Virus record (IMG/VR): IMGVR_UViG_3300036860_000164
Span: 1-22,554 of that record
Direction: 5' to 3' (one strand)
Length of the DNA: 22,554 nucleotides
Source of the DNA: a virus
Shown here: positions 13,879 to 19,983 of the stretch, piece by piece
Position numbering within the stretch: position 1 is the stretch's first letter
Layout: each line of letters starts with the position of its first letter
Position numbers and translations under genes: made by a program
Notes under the pieces: generated by a model
What the model saw: the letters and a program-made list of their open reading frames with translations, nothing else
Database searches by the model: none
What the model was told of the DNA's origin: nothing

Positions 13879-14615
13879 AGCGTGAACTCCGCTGCGTCTT
13901 CGCGGAGCTTCTGGATCGCGCGGAGCCGAGCGTTAGCCTGGTCGAGCGTGCGGACCTGCTTGGCGGTCACGCGGGCGCGCTTGTTCACCTCGACGGTGAC
14001 CGCAGTGGCGGAGCCGCTGTAGTTCGGGTTTCCGGGATAGACGCCACGCATGGCGAGATAGGACGTGATCGCATCGCGGACCTGCCTGTTGACCTGTTCG
14101 ACCTCCTCCTTTTCCGTCAGCGGTGCCTTGGTTGGGCGCAGCGACGCTGGCGGCTCCGTCGGAGGCTGGGCGGCAGGCTTCTTGCCCATCAGGTCCAGGA
14201 ACTGTCGCAGGGCGGTGGCGTCATCGACGAGGCCGAGGTGATGCTTGGCCTCGTCGATGACCAGGAGTTCCTCGGGCTCCAGCTCGATGTCATTGCTGAC
14301 CGCTCGAACGTCGGTGATCATGGCCGACTCGACATAGCCGAGCGGGTCCTGCCCACCCTCAGTCCAATCCTCTCGCGGCGTCTGCTCGCGGCGTTCCCGT
14401 TCCCGTAGGCCGTCTTCGAGTTTGCCTTGCAGGTAGGCGACGAACTCCTGCATGTCCGGGTCGTCGGGGGCGATGATCCGACAGGACTGCTCACGCCACG
14501 GCAGATCCTTCGGCGCCCGAAGGCCGCGGCCGATGATCGTCGCGTATGGCGGCGATAGCCCTTGCCACCGCTCGACCTGGGCTGGCGGGATGATGCGCCG
14601 CGAATCGGGGGTCAT
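13875..14615 (-). CDS. Hypothetical protein
   Basis: A 246-residue protein from ATG 14615, overlapping both neighbours as ATGA. The N-terminus has IIPPAQVERWQGLSPPYATI and PWREQSCRIIAPDDPDMQEF; the middle is very acidic (NDIELEPEELLVIDEAKHHL); a Pro/Thr-rich linker leads to a basic helical C-terminus (RQVRDAITSYLAMRGV, VNKRARVTAKQVRTLDQANA). The layout looks like two domains joined by a linker. I do not recognise the family. Confidence 0.6.
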   Translation of the reverse strand: MTPDSRRIIPPAQVERWQGLSPPYATIIGRGLRAPKDLPWREQSCRIIAPDDPDMQEFVAYLQGKLEDGLRERERREQTPREDWTEGGQDPLGYVESAMITDVRAVSNDIELEPEELLVIDEAKHHLGLVDDATALRQFLDLMGKKPAAQPPTEPPASLRPTKAPLTEKEEVEQVNRQVRDAITSYLAMRGVYPGNPNYSGSATAVTVEVNKRARVTAKQVRTLDQANARLRAIQKLREDAAEFTL

Positions 14616-15181
14616 GTCCGGATCTCTCCGCCGAACGCGTCGCTGATTTCGCAGGGCGAGTTATGGTTGGGTCGGTGCCCGTAACAGGCACGGCAGTATT
14701 CATCCTGTTCAGCGCCGAAGTCGGCCACCCAAATGATCTGGTCGATTCCGCTCTGAAGCCGCTCAATCTTGGCTTGCGCGTCGCGGAGTTGGGCTTCCAG
14801 CAGCTGCCATGCTGCTTCCACCGCAATGCGAGCGACCTCAGAGACGTAGTCCACCCGCCACCAGGTACCTGCTTGGCGATGCTGCTCGGCGGTCAGGTCG
14901 AGCGCTCGTCTAGCCGCCTGGATGGCCTGGTGGAGGTCGGTGGTCTGGTCGAGGTCGGTGGTCTGGTCGACCGTGGGGTCGGCCTGCTCGATCTCTACTG
15001 GTTGCCAGGCCATGCATTTCCCGGTGAGCAGACCGGTAACCAGGCCGCGGTCTGTGACGCCGCACACGTTGCAGGGGAGGCCGGCGACGCCGCTGCCAGA
15101 ATGGTCGTCCAGGCCGTGGCCGCAGCGGCACAGCACCGGGTCGAGGTCCCCCTCGACCTTGGGGTTGGGCATGCCGGTCAT
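14612..15181 (-). CDS. Cys-rich phage protein, paralogue of 15971-16771
   Basis: A 189-residue protein from ATG 15181 (ATGA overlap). The N-terminus has LCRCGHGLDDHSG and LPCNVCGV, a zinc-binding start; the middle has DLHQAIQAARRALD, WWRVDYVSEVARIAVEAAWQ and a long helix (LEAQLRDAQAKIERL); the end has YCRACYGHRPNHNSPCEIS. The gene at 15971-16771 has the same order of motifs (CGH...H, DLHQAIQAA, VARIAVEAA, CPVCDAS...GHRADC). An 18-nt tandem repeat doubles the codons DQTTDL. Function unknown; zinc and coiled-coil parts suggest nucleic acid or protein binding. Confidence 0.7.
   Translation of the reverse strand: MTGMPNPKVEGDLDPVLCRCGHGLDDHSGSGVAGLPCNVCGVTDRGLVTGLLTGKCMAWQPVEIEQADPTVDQTTDLDQTTDLHQAIQAARRALDLTAEQHRQAGTWWRVDYVSEVARIAVEAAWQLLEAQLRDAQAKIERLQSGIDQIIWVADFGAEQDEYCRACYGHRPNHNSPCEISDAFGGEIRT
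14913..14940. repeat. 28-nt direct repeat shared by two paralogous genes, copy 1
   Basis: Identical over 28 nt to 16488-16515. Encodes DLHQAIQAA in both genes. Confidence 0.9.
14934..14969. repeat. Tandem 18-nt duplication
   Basis: The unit AGGTCGGTGGTCTGGTCG occurs twice head to tail (14934-14951 and 14952-14969), keeping the frame and adding six residues to the linker of the 14612-15181 gene. Confidence 0.9.
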
Positions 15182-15360
15182 GGCTCGCCGTCCTCGTCGT
15201 CCAGGGCGATGTCGCCGAGGTCGTAACCCTCGTCGCAGCAGCAGGTGAGCGACACGCGGTCGCCGGCGTCCCATCCCATCGGGTTGGTGCACAGCCAGTC
15301 CTGTCCTTGGAGGCAGGAAAGGCAGGTGCCGTCGTCGACCATCCAGCCCTGGTCGGTCAT
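15178..15360 (-). CDS. Small Cys-rich acidic protein
   Basis: A 60-residue protein from ATG 15360 with GGGGAGGG upstream and ATGA overlaps on both sides. GTCLSCLQGQDWLCTNP and SLTCCCDEGYDLGD give six Cys, enough for one or two metal sites, and the tail is very acidic (DIALDDEDGEP). The pattern GTCLSC...DWLC...CC is seen in other actinophage small proteins; function unknown. Confidence 0.65.
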   Translation of the reverse strand: MTDQGWMVDDGTCLSCLQGQDWLCTNPMGWDAGDRVSLTCCCDEGYDLGDIALDDEDGEP

Positions 15361-15569
15361 GACCCTCCCCTGAGCGGTTCCCCAGCGGGGCACCAGCGGT
15401 CGCTGATGACGGTCTGGAACGGCTCGACGAGTGTCTGTTGCTTGTGGCGGACGGGTTTGCGGATCCCGGGGATGGCGCCGGATAGGCCTCGGTCGACGCG
15501 TTCCGTTCGAACGAACCGGAACCCGACTTGCCGGCCACACGTCGGACAGGTCATCCGGTCGGGTTTCAT
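15357..15569 (-). CDS. Small zinc-ribbon-like protein
   Basis: A 70-residue protein from ATG 15569, which overlaps the stop of the 26-residue gene before it (ATGA). DRMTCPTCGRQVGFRFVRTE provides one Cys pair; SDRWCPAGEPL supplies a third Cys. The ribosome-binding site is weak. Function unknown. Confidence 0.6.
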   Translation of the reverse strand: MKPDRMTCPTCGRQVGFRFVRTERVDRGLSGAIPGIRKPVRHKQQTLVEPFQTVISDRWCPAGEPLRGGS

Positions 15570-15646
15570 CGGCGGACCGCCGTGATGGCGAGGGCGGCGA
15601 CGTAGCCGCAGAGGAACCCGAACAGCCACCAGCCGAGGCCGCTCAC
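15566..15646 (-). CDS. 26-residue single-helix membrane protein
   Basis: A very short frame from GTG 15646, which overlaps the preceding stop (GTGA) and ends overlapping the next start (ATGA). It reads SGLGWWLFGFLCGYVAAL then AITAVRR, a hydrophobic helix of about 20 residues with a basic end, as expected of a membrane-anchored small protein. Perfect coupling on both sides and clean codon use support it. Role unknown; a superinfection, holin-like or membrane-stress role would be speculation. Confidence 0.6.
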   Translation of the reverse strand: MSGLGWWLFGFLCGYVAALAITAVRR

Positions 15647-15673
15647 CGGTCGTCCTCTCGCTGTGCCGGGCCT
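15642..15673. repeat. Gene-junction repeat J2, copy 1
   Basis: Begins CTCACCGG and continues through the codons for AQRED. Similar to 15797-15830 and, in part, to 15994-16015. All three lie at the stop end of consecutive genes. Confidence 0.7.
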
Positions 15674-15801
15674 GGGCAGGCCTTATCGTCTGATGGCCAT
15701 GTCTCGAATCGTTGGCCGCAGTCCTTGCACCACCAGCGTTGGCTGTCGGGGAGCCAGGAGATTTGGTGGCGGTATCCGGGGCGCCACTGGTAGGTGCTCA
15801 C
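15643..15801 (-). CDS. Small zinc-knuckle protein (52 aa)
   Basis: A 52-residue protein from GTG 15801, which overlaps the preceding stop as GTGA. SQRWWCKDCGQRFETWPSDD followed by ACPGP gives three Cys and aromatic residues in a rubredoxin-knuckle-like order. The last residues (AQREDDR) repeat those of the next gene upstream. Function unknown. Confidence 0.65.
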   Translation of the reverse strand: MSTYQWRPGYRHQISWLPDSQRWWCKDCGQRFETWPSDDKACPGPAQREDDR

Positions 15802-15830
15802 CGGCCGTCCTCCCGCTGTGCCGCCTGGTC
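15797..15830. repeat. Gene-junction repeat J2, copy 2
   Basis: The part 15809-15830 matches 15994-16015 at 21 of 22 positions, and 15797-15821 resembles 15642-15666. It encodes the shared protein end QAAQRED. Confidence 0.8.
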
Positions 15831-15974
15831 GCCCCATTGGCACGGCCCGGCGTGGCCGTATGGCAAGAAGCACTGCTTCAGGTAATCGGTCTCCAGCCAC
15901 GGCCCTTGGAGGATTTGGGCGATAGAGTCGTAACCCGCTGGAAGGGTGAGGTTGCGCTTGCCGCAGATCCTCAT
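15798..15974 (-). CDS. Small Cys/His protein (58 aa)
   Basis: A 58-residue protein from ATG 15974, overlapping the 15971 stop as ATGA. It begins RICGKRNLTLPAGYDSIAQ and continues YLKQCFLPYGHAGPCQW, so three Cys and a His in a likely metal site. The CGKRN...CFLPYGHAGPC pattern occurs in small actinophage proteins. It ends AQREDGR, part of repeat J2. Function unknown. Confidence 0.65.
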   Translation of the reverse strand: MRICGKRNLTLPAGYDSIAQILQGPWLETDYLKQCFLPYGHAGPCQWGDQAAQREDGR

Positions 15975-16771
15975 GTGTCGCCACTCCCGTCGGCCTCCCG
16001 CTGTGCGGCCTGGTCATCCTGCGGGTGGTCCCTGAGCCATACTTCGAGCTGGTAGAGGGCGTCGGCTTGGGTGTAGGTGCTGTACTCGCCGTCGAGGTAA
16101 GGGTTGCAGCAGCGCTCGGTGAGCCGGCGGAGCCGGCGGAGCTGCCGGAGCTCGTCGAGGATTGCGTGGCCTCTGGCGGGCCCGTCGACCTGGAGCATGT
16201 GGGCGAGCCGGCAGTCAGCGCGGTGTCCCTCGTCTTGCGAGGCGTCGCAGACAGGGCAGACTTCCTCATCCTCGCAGCCGGCGATGTCGACGTTGCAGCG
16301 TGTCCCGTACCACTCCATTGACTGGATGAGGTCGCGGAGTTCGGCGGCGTACACCTTGAGGTCGGCGAGCCGGTCCCGGATGGCCTGGAGCAGGACCGAG
16401 GCTGCGGCCTCTACCGCGATGCGGGCGACCTGGGCCCATGGGTCGGACAGGCCGATGGCTGGGTGCTGATCGCAGAGCGCCGTGGTTGCCGCCTGGATGG
16501 CCTGGTGGAGGTCGGGTGGGCCGGCCACGGCGCCCGTGGGGTCGGACGGTGGGCCGGTGGCACCCTTGGAACCCGCCTCGAATGCCGCCACGATTTTCTC
16601 GACGGGCTCGTCGGGCTCAAAGCTGATGGCGACCGGTGGCGGGCCGGTGTTGCCGGCCGGTTCGAACTTGGGGCAGGTGCAGTAGTCGATCAGATGGCAC
16701 CGGTCAGCCGCGCCGACGGCGTTCTGGTGAAAAGCTCGGCCATGCCCGCAGGTCAGGCAGGGCTCATTCAT
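15971..16771 (-). CDS. Larger Cys-rich phage protein, paralogue of 14612-15181
   Basis: A 266-residue protein from ATG 16771, overlapping its predecessor by 8 nt. It starts with PCLTCGHGRAFHQ and CHLIDYCTCPKFEP, a zinc-type N-terminus; the middle has DLHQAIQAATTAL, VARIAVEAAASVLLQAI and a helical LADLKVYAAELRDLI; then CEDEEVCPVCDASQDEGHRA and DCRLAHMLQVDG; the end is a helical LYQLEVWLRDHPQDDQAAQR. The motif order equals that of the 14612-15181 product, with about 77 more residues. Function unknown. Confidence 0.7.
   Translation of the reverse strand: MNEPCLTCGHGRAFHQNAVGAADRCHLIDYCTCPKFEPAGNTGPPPVAISFEPDEPVEKIVAAFEAGSKGATGPPSDPTGAVAGPPDLHQAIQAATTALCDQHPAIGLSDPWAQVARIAVEAAASVLLQAIRDRLADLKVYAAELRDLIQSMEWYGTRCNVDIAGCEDEEVCPVCDASQDEGHRADCRLAHMLQVDGPARGHAILDELRQLRRLRRLTERCCNPYLDGEYSTYTQADALYQLEVWLRDHPQDDQAAQREADGSGDT
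15994..16015. repeat. Gene-junction repeat J2, copy 3
   Basis: 22 nt, one mismatch to 15809-15830, at the 3' end of the 15971-16771 gene. Confidence 0.8.
16488..16515. repeat. 28-nt direct repeat shared by two paralogous genes, copy 2
   Basis: Identical to 14913-14940, about 1.6 kb away, in the matching place of the paralogous gene. Confidence 0.9.
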
Positions 16772-16982
16772 TGCGATCACGCTCGGAGGCCAGATACGTC
16801 CGGAGCAGGGTGAGATCCAGCCCGGCCATGTCATGGATGACCCACACCAGTAAGGGAATGATGGTGTCGGCGACCCGGTCGACCTCGGCGCGTATGCGGT
16901 GAAGCTCCGCCGCGCCGGGGTCGTGGGTCCACACCAGCCGGCCGGTGTCTGTCCAGGTGATGGCGGCGGATCGTTCAGGCAT
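16764..16982 (-). CDS. Small helical hypothetical protein
   Basis: A 72-residue protein from ATG 16982, overlapping the gene before by 8 nt. A strand-rich start (SAAITWTDTGRLVWTHDP) is followed by a long helix (LHRIRAEVDRVADTIIPLLV) with a hydrophobic stretch IIPLLVWVIHDMAGL, perhaps membrane-associated. No known domain. Confidence 0.6.
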   Translation of the reverse strand: MPERSAAITWTDTGRLVWTHDPGAAELHRIRAEVDRVADTIIPLLVWVIHDMAGLDLTLLRTYLASERDRNE

Positions 16983-17169
16983 CGGCCCCACCTTCTTTGT
17001 GCCCGCATGGGCAGTAGCAGCGAACGGCGGTGAAGAGATAGCGGATCCAGCCGTCAATACCTTTGCGCCAGAGGGCAGTGCATCGGGAGCCGTGCCAGGA
17101 GAAATGCACGATCTCGCCGTCGATGACGTAGTCGAACTCCCTGCAACGGTCGTATCTGATGGCGGGCAT
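16975..17169 (-). CDS. Small Cys/His protein
   Basis: A 64-residue protein from ATG 17169; the start overlaps the preceding stop as TGATG. The sequence has YDRCREFDYVIDGEIVHFSW in the first half and VRCYCPCGHKEGG near the end, a C-C-C-H cluster. The beta-rich first half and late metal site resemble other small actinophage proteins. Function unknown. Confidence 0.65.
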   Translation of the reverse strand: MPAIRYDRCREFDYVIDGEIVHFSWHGSRCTALWRKGIDGWIRYLFTAVRCYCPCGHKEGGADA

Positions 17170-18098
17170 CAGTCCTCACCGCCGCTGTCGTGCTCGTCCA
17201 GCCCGGGAGTCGTCGCGGACTCTTGGGACCCTTCCCCGTTCTCGTCCCGTCGGTCTGCTCGTCCCGGGCTGGACGTCTGGTCGGCACCGGGGCGGGGGGG
17301 GTGCCCCGGTGCCGACGTGTTGGCACCGGCCGGCCGGCCAGGGTCGCCGTCGTCACTGGCCGGCCGGCTGGATGCGGTCTCACGTTCGATCGCGCGCTGG
17401 AGCTGCCGCAGCTGCCCTTTGGCGAGGGGCCGCTCGTAGCCCTTGGACTCGAGCCACGTGGCGACCCAGTCCCGCAGGCCGCGCTGCTGGATGAGCTCGC
17501 CGAGGTCGGCGTGGGCGCGCTGCTGCTCGGCGAGGTCCTTCCAGCCCGGCGCGACACCTTTGCCACCCGACACGGTTTCCCCGCGGGCGGCGGCCGCCTC
17601 CATCTCCTCGGCGGGAGTGGTGTCGTAGCCGGCGAGCTTCATGACGAACCCGAGCGGCATCCGCAACGCCTTCGAGCTCGCCCTTGTCTGCGCCATGGAC
17701 AACAACTGGAACGCGGGGGCGCGTTCCCACTTGCGGATCGGCTTGCCGGTCTTGGGGTCGGTGCCGACCTCCTCGTTGCGCATGACGACCGCGTCGGCGC
17801 GGCCGACGAGCGCGCCGGCCAGGGTGCGGGCCTCGGCGGTGGCGCCGTACCCGTCGTCGTCGCCGATCTCCCAGGTTCGTGCGGTGGTCGCGAACACCCC
17901 GAGCATGGTGCCGGCCAGCGTCCATCCTTCGAGGTAGACGTGTTCGGACTGGTGGATCCGCTTGACGAGCTGACGGTCGCGGATGAGGGGTGCGATCACG
18001 TCGGCGATGGCGGTGGCACGGGCAACGATGACGTGTGGGGTCGCGTCGCCGAATAGGGTCAACGCCTGCCGGTCGGCGCCAAGCTCAAGTTCGCTCAT
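17169..18098 (-). CDS. Phage protein, possible ssDNA-annealing/recombination protein
   Basis: A 309-residue protein from ATG 18098 with GGAGAGGGCGG upstream; TAATG overlap with the gene before. The conserved core (residues about 10-175) has VIVARATAIADVIAPLI, HVYLEGWTLAGTMLGVFATT, RTLAGALVGRADAVVMRNEE, and SMAQTRASSKALRMPLGFVM followed by KLAGYDTTPAEEM. This AQTRA..KA...GFV..LAGY.ATPAEEM pattern is common in actinophages, near replication genes; annotations vary and likeness to Erf/RecT-type annealing proteins is only suggested. A helical region and a long polar tail follow (residues about 235-309), whose DNA holds two 14-bp inverted repeats. Confidence 0.55.
   Translation of the reverse strand: MSELELGADRQALTLFGDATPHVIVARATAIADVIAPLIRDRQLVKRIHQSEHVYLEGWTLAGTMLGVFATTARTWEIGDDDGYGATAEARTLAGALVGRADAVVMRNEEVGTDPKTGKPIRKWERAPAFQLLSMAQTRASSKALRMPLGFVMKLAGYDTTPAEEMEAAAARGETVSGGKGVAPGWKDLAEQQRAHADLGELIQQRGLRDWVATWLESKGYERPLAKGQLRQLQRAIERETASSRPASDDGDPGRPAGANTSAPGHPPRPGADQTSSPGRADRRDENGEGSQESATTPGLDEHDSGGED
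17195..17275. repeat. 14-bp perfect inverted repeat, 53-nt spacer
   Basis: CGTCCAGCCCGGGA (17195-17208) and TCCCGGGCTGGACG (17262-17275), in the tail-coding end of the 17169-18098 gene. Confidence 0.85.
17280..17316. repeat. 14-bp perfect hairpin with G8T loop
   Basis: GTCGGCACCGGGGC (17280-17293) and GCCCCGGTGCCGAC (17303-17316) around GGGGGGGGT. It begins 4 nt after the repeat 17195-17275 ends. Confidence 0.88.
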
Positions 18099-18292
18099 TA
18101 GCCGCCCTCTCCGTAGCTCTCGGCACATGCCTGGATCAGCGCCGACTGAGCGAGGTAGCGGATGACCCGTTCGCGCGCGACTTGGGACGGCTGGTTCTCG
18201 CGGTCAAGCGCGATGCTGACTCGCATGCCCTGCTCGCCCGGATGTTCGTCGCGGTGGGTGATGCGCTCTCGCTTGTTGAGCGGGTGGACCAT
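18098..18292 (-). CDS. Small hypothetical protein
   Basis: A 64-residue protein from ATG 18292 with TAGGAG at 7 nt; the TAG in it is the stop of the frameshifted gene before. It has a charged start (HPLNKRERITHRDEHPGEQG), a strand (MRVSIALDRE) and a helix (VIRYLAQSALIQACAESYGE). No recognised family. It directly precedes, and is coupled to, the 17169-18098 gene. Confidence 0.6.
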   Translation of the reverse strand: MVHPLNKRERITHRDEHPGEQGMRVSIALDRENQPSQVARERVIRYLAQSALIQACAESYGEGG

Positions 18293-18301
18293 CAGGGACT
18301 C

Positions 18302-18539
18302 CTAATTCATGTCGGGCCAGTAGCCGGCTGGCGGGTGCGCCAGCGCGGCGTCCATGGTGGCGGGGTCGTCGTCGGGGTCGTCGTGAGCAAGGTGATCGAA
18401 CAGGTCGTCGGAGAGGTGCGCGGTCGCGCGCGCGAGGAATTAGGCGAACCAGGCGGATCTGGCGTTGCTGCCGCCGGTACATCCACAGCGCGCCGAGGAG
18501 GAACGCGCCGGTCAGCTGCGCCGCCAGGTCCCAGGTCAT
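18302..18539 (-). pseudogene. Small membrane-anchored protein gene with one-base frameshift
   Basis: ATG 18539 (ATGA overlap, GGGGGTG upstream) opens a frame with a likely membrane helix and basic stop-transfer (TWDLAAQLTGAFLLGALWMY, RRQQRQIRLVR). From about 18440 on this frame loses good codon use, and the +1 frame continues FLARATAHLSDDLFDHLAHD, PDDDPATMDAALAHPPAGYW and ends at TAG 18302, 10 nt before the next gene. The joined product would be about 79 residues. The span of 238 nt is 3n+1. No usable start codon begins the second half. It is a mutation, a sequencing error, or less likely +1 recoding. Confidence 0.65.
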
Positions 18540-18549
18540 GCGGCACCCC
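18536..18549. repeat. Direct repeat J3 flanking the HNH gene, copy 1
   Basis: TCATGCGGCACCCC, which covers the stop of the HNH gene and the start of the next gene. Same 14 nt at 18958-18971. Confidence 0.85.
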
Positions 18550-18961
18550 CGAAGCGGCGCAGGTCACGCCAACGACGCGCCCGCTCTATAGCACATATGC
18601 GGCACCGTCGATGCCGCCCTTCAAGGCGCAAATTCTCTCCGGAGAGAGGATGGCCATTCACGCAGTGGGTCTTCCGCGCCTGTAGTGCCGCTGGCGCACT
18701 GCCGCGCAATATGTTCTCGCGGTGCGTAACCGGCTCCAGATGGGCAGGGTTGATGCACTCGGGGCGTCGGCATACATGGTCGAGTTCCAGCCCGGCAGGC
18801 ACCGGTCCGATAAATTCCTCGTAGGAGACCCGGTAGGCTTTCCGCCATTTGCGGCTGATGCGGATCTGACCATAGCCATGCCATTGCGAGCCTGTCCAGA
18901 GCCAGCAGTCGCCCTCGATTTTGATCTTCGCGAGCAGCCGTTCCGAGATTGACCTTCTCAT
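18536..18961 (-). CDS. HNH homing-type endonuclease
   Basis: A 141-residue protein from ATG 18961. CWLWTGSQWHGYGQIRI, YRVSYEEFIGPVPAGLELDH, VCRRPECINPAHLEPVT and RENILRG form the HNH_3-type nuclease core; a C-terminal zinc part follows (THCVNGHPLSGENL, RRCRICAIERARRW), typical of free-standing phage homing nucleases. It is a DNA endonuclease expected to promote its own spread. Both ends lie in identical 14-nt direct repeats that include the stop/start overlaps, so removing the gene would restore a normal WhiB to membrane-protein junction. Confidence 0.93.
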   Translation of the reverse strand: MRRSISERLLAKIKIEGDCWLWTGSQWHGYGQIRISRKWRKAYRVSYEEFIGPVPAGLELDHVCRRPECINPAHLEPVTHRENILRGSAPAALQARKTHCVNGHPLSGENLRLEGRHRRCRICAIERARRWRDLRRFGGAA

Positions 18962-18971
18962 GCGGCACCCC
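18958..18971. repeat. Direct repeat J3 flanking the HNH gene, copy 2
   Basis: The same 14 nt as 18536-18549, at the junction of the WhiB stop and the HNH start. Eleven of these nt also occur at 21374-21384, at the end of the methyltransferase gene. Confidence 0.85.
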
Positions 18972-19296
18972 GCTTGAGTCGGCGCCGGTCAAGTTCGGAC
19001 AGTCCGCCCCAAATCCCGTGAGGCTCCTGGTGGACGACCCCCCACGCTAGGCACTCGTGCAGCGCGGGGCAGTGGTCCCGGCAGATCCGCTTCGCCTCGG
19101 CGGCGTCATCCAGCGTGAGGCCTAGGTCCCGGTCTGGCGCGAACCAGATGTTGGGGTCGTGGTTACGGTGGTCTTGGCATGCCAGCCCAGCGCCGAAGTT
19201 TGGGGCGGGCCTGCCGAGTGGCAGGTTGACACCGGGGGGGCGGTGGAGGTTCCCGACCGGCTTGGCGAGGCTGCCGAGACTGGTCGCGCGGGTCAT
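18958..19296 (-). CDS. WhiB-family Fe-S transcription factor
   Basis: A 112-residue protein from ATG 19296 (ATGA overlap). The four Fe-S cysteines are C40, C72, C76 and C82 (C-x3-C-x5-C for the last three), followed by GIWGG (94-98) and a basic tail (LDRRRLKRG) that binds DNA; WFAPDRD stands where WhiB proteins have WFP. WhiB proteins are known only from actinobacteria and their phages, where they bind sigma factor and change host transcription; phage copies can also act in superinfection control. It looks full-length and intact. Confidence 0.93.
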   Translation of the reverse strand: MTRATSLGSLAKPVGNLHRPPGVNLPLGRPAPNFGAGLACQDHRNHDPNIWFAPDRDLGLTLDDAAEAKRICRDHCPALHECLAWGVVHQEPHGIWGGLSELDRRRLKRGAA

Positions 19297-19499
19297 GACG
19301 CACCGTCCCGGTGGAGTTCGGGGAAACAGCGCTTGCACCAGCGATAGCTGAGCCGCAGCCGAGTCGCTTGCATGCGGATCTCCGCGACGGTCCTGCCGTC
19401 GGCCCAGTGCCAAGGGACACCGAACGGTGGAAGGCTGTACGTGCAGGAACCTGTGCGGTGGACGGTGCCGCCATCGCGGCTGCGCACGTACGTGGTCAT
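19293..19499 (-). CDS. Small Cys/His phage protein
   Basis: A 68-residue protein from ATG 19499, overlapping both neighbours as ATGA. It has TVHRTGSCTYSLPPFGVPWH, then WADGRTVAEIRM and SYRWCKRCFPELH: one Cys and His in the first half and a Cys pair near the end, as in small actinophage proteins that may bind zinc. Directly upstream of WhiB and probably made with it. Function unknown. Confidence 0.7.
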   Translation of the reverse strand: MTTYVRSRDGGTVHRTGSCTYSLPPFGVPWHWADGRTVAEIRMQATRLRLSYRWCKRCFPELHRDGAS

Positions 19500-19729
19500 G
19501 GCCCACCGTCCAGGTCGACCTCGGCTGGTGGCCGCCAGCCGTCCTTCTTGGCGAGGGTGACGCCTGCCTCGAGGATGGCCAGCGCGGCCTCGTCGGTGGC
19601 CCATTCCTGGTCGGGGAGCTCGGCGAGCTGCTGGAGGGTCTGGCGGCTGGCGAACCGGCCGACGAACCGGCCCGTTCGGGGGTCGCGGCGACGATTGCCA
19701 TATGGTGATGGCGTTCTCCTTGTGACCAT
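19496..19729 (-). CDS. Hypothetical protein
   Basis: A 77-residue protein from ATG 19729 (TGATG overlap, GGGGGG upstream); GTG 19732 is the codon just before and equally possible. The start is basic (VTRRTPSPYGNRRRDPRTGR, FVGRFASR), the rest is acidic and helical (LQQLAELPDQEWATDEAALA, ILEAGVTLAKKDGWRPP). The basic arm could bind nucleic acid. No family recognised. Confidence 0.6.
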   Translation of the reverse strand: MVTRRTPSPYGNRRRDPRTGRFVGRFASRQTLQQLAELPDQEWATDEAALAILEAGVTLAKKDGWRPPAEVDLDGGP

Positions 19730-19983
19730 CACTTGCCCCCCATGGCCTTGTCGTAGGTCTCGCCGGCGCGATCGGCAATCAACAGGCCCTGATTCCAGGC
19801 GGCGGCGTGCCAGCGGTATGGACTCCCGTGGTGACGAAGGATCTCGACCGCATCACGCAAGCGGGAGACTGCCTGCCGTGCGGCGTCAAGTTCGGCACGG
19901 AGCCGGTCGACCGCCTCACGGAGCAGGATCTCGTTGCGGGTGGCCGGGGGTGGCCCGCCAGCGTTTCCGAGCACATGCGGCAT
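19729..19983 (-). CDS. Small coiled-coil protein
   Basis: An 84-residue protein from ATG 19983 (TGATG overlap). Residues 17-50 are a long helix with heptad-like hydrophobics (LREAVDRLRAELDAARQAVS, RLRDAVEILRHH). The end YDKAMGGK resembles the YDKATGEASR end of the next gene upstream, which also has a helical body, so the two may be distant duplicates. Function unknown. Confidence 0.65.
   Translation of the reverse strand: MPHVLGNAGGPPPATRNEILLREAVDRLRAELDAARQAVSRLRDAVEILRHHGSPYRWHAAAWNQGLLIADRAGETYDKAMGGK

Noticed and set aside
17294-17302. Run of eight G as a sequencing artefact or phase-variable tract
   Set aside because: It forms the loop of a perfect 14-bp hairpin and keeps the frame of a gene that ends properly; nothing suggests that the length is wrong, although length variation cannot be excluded.
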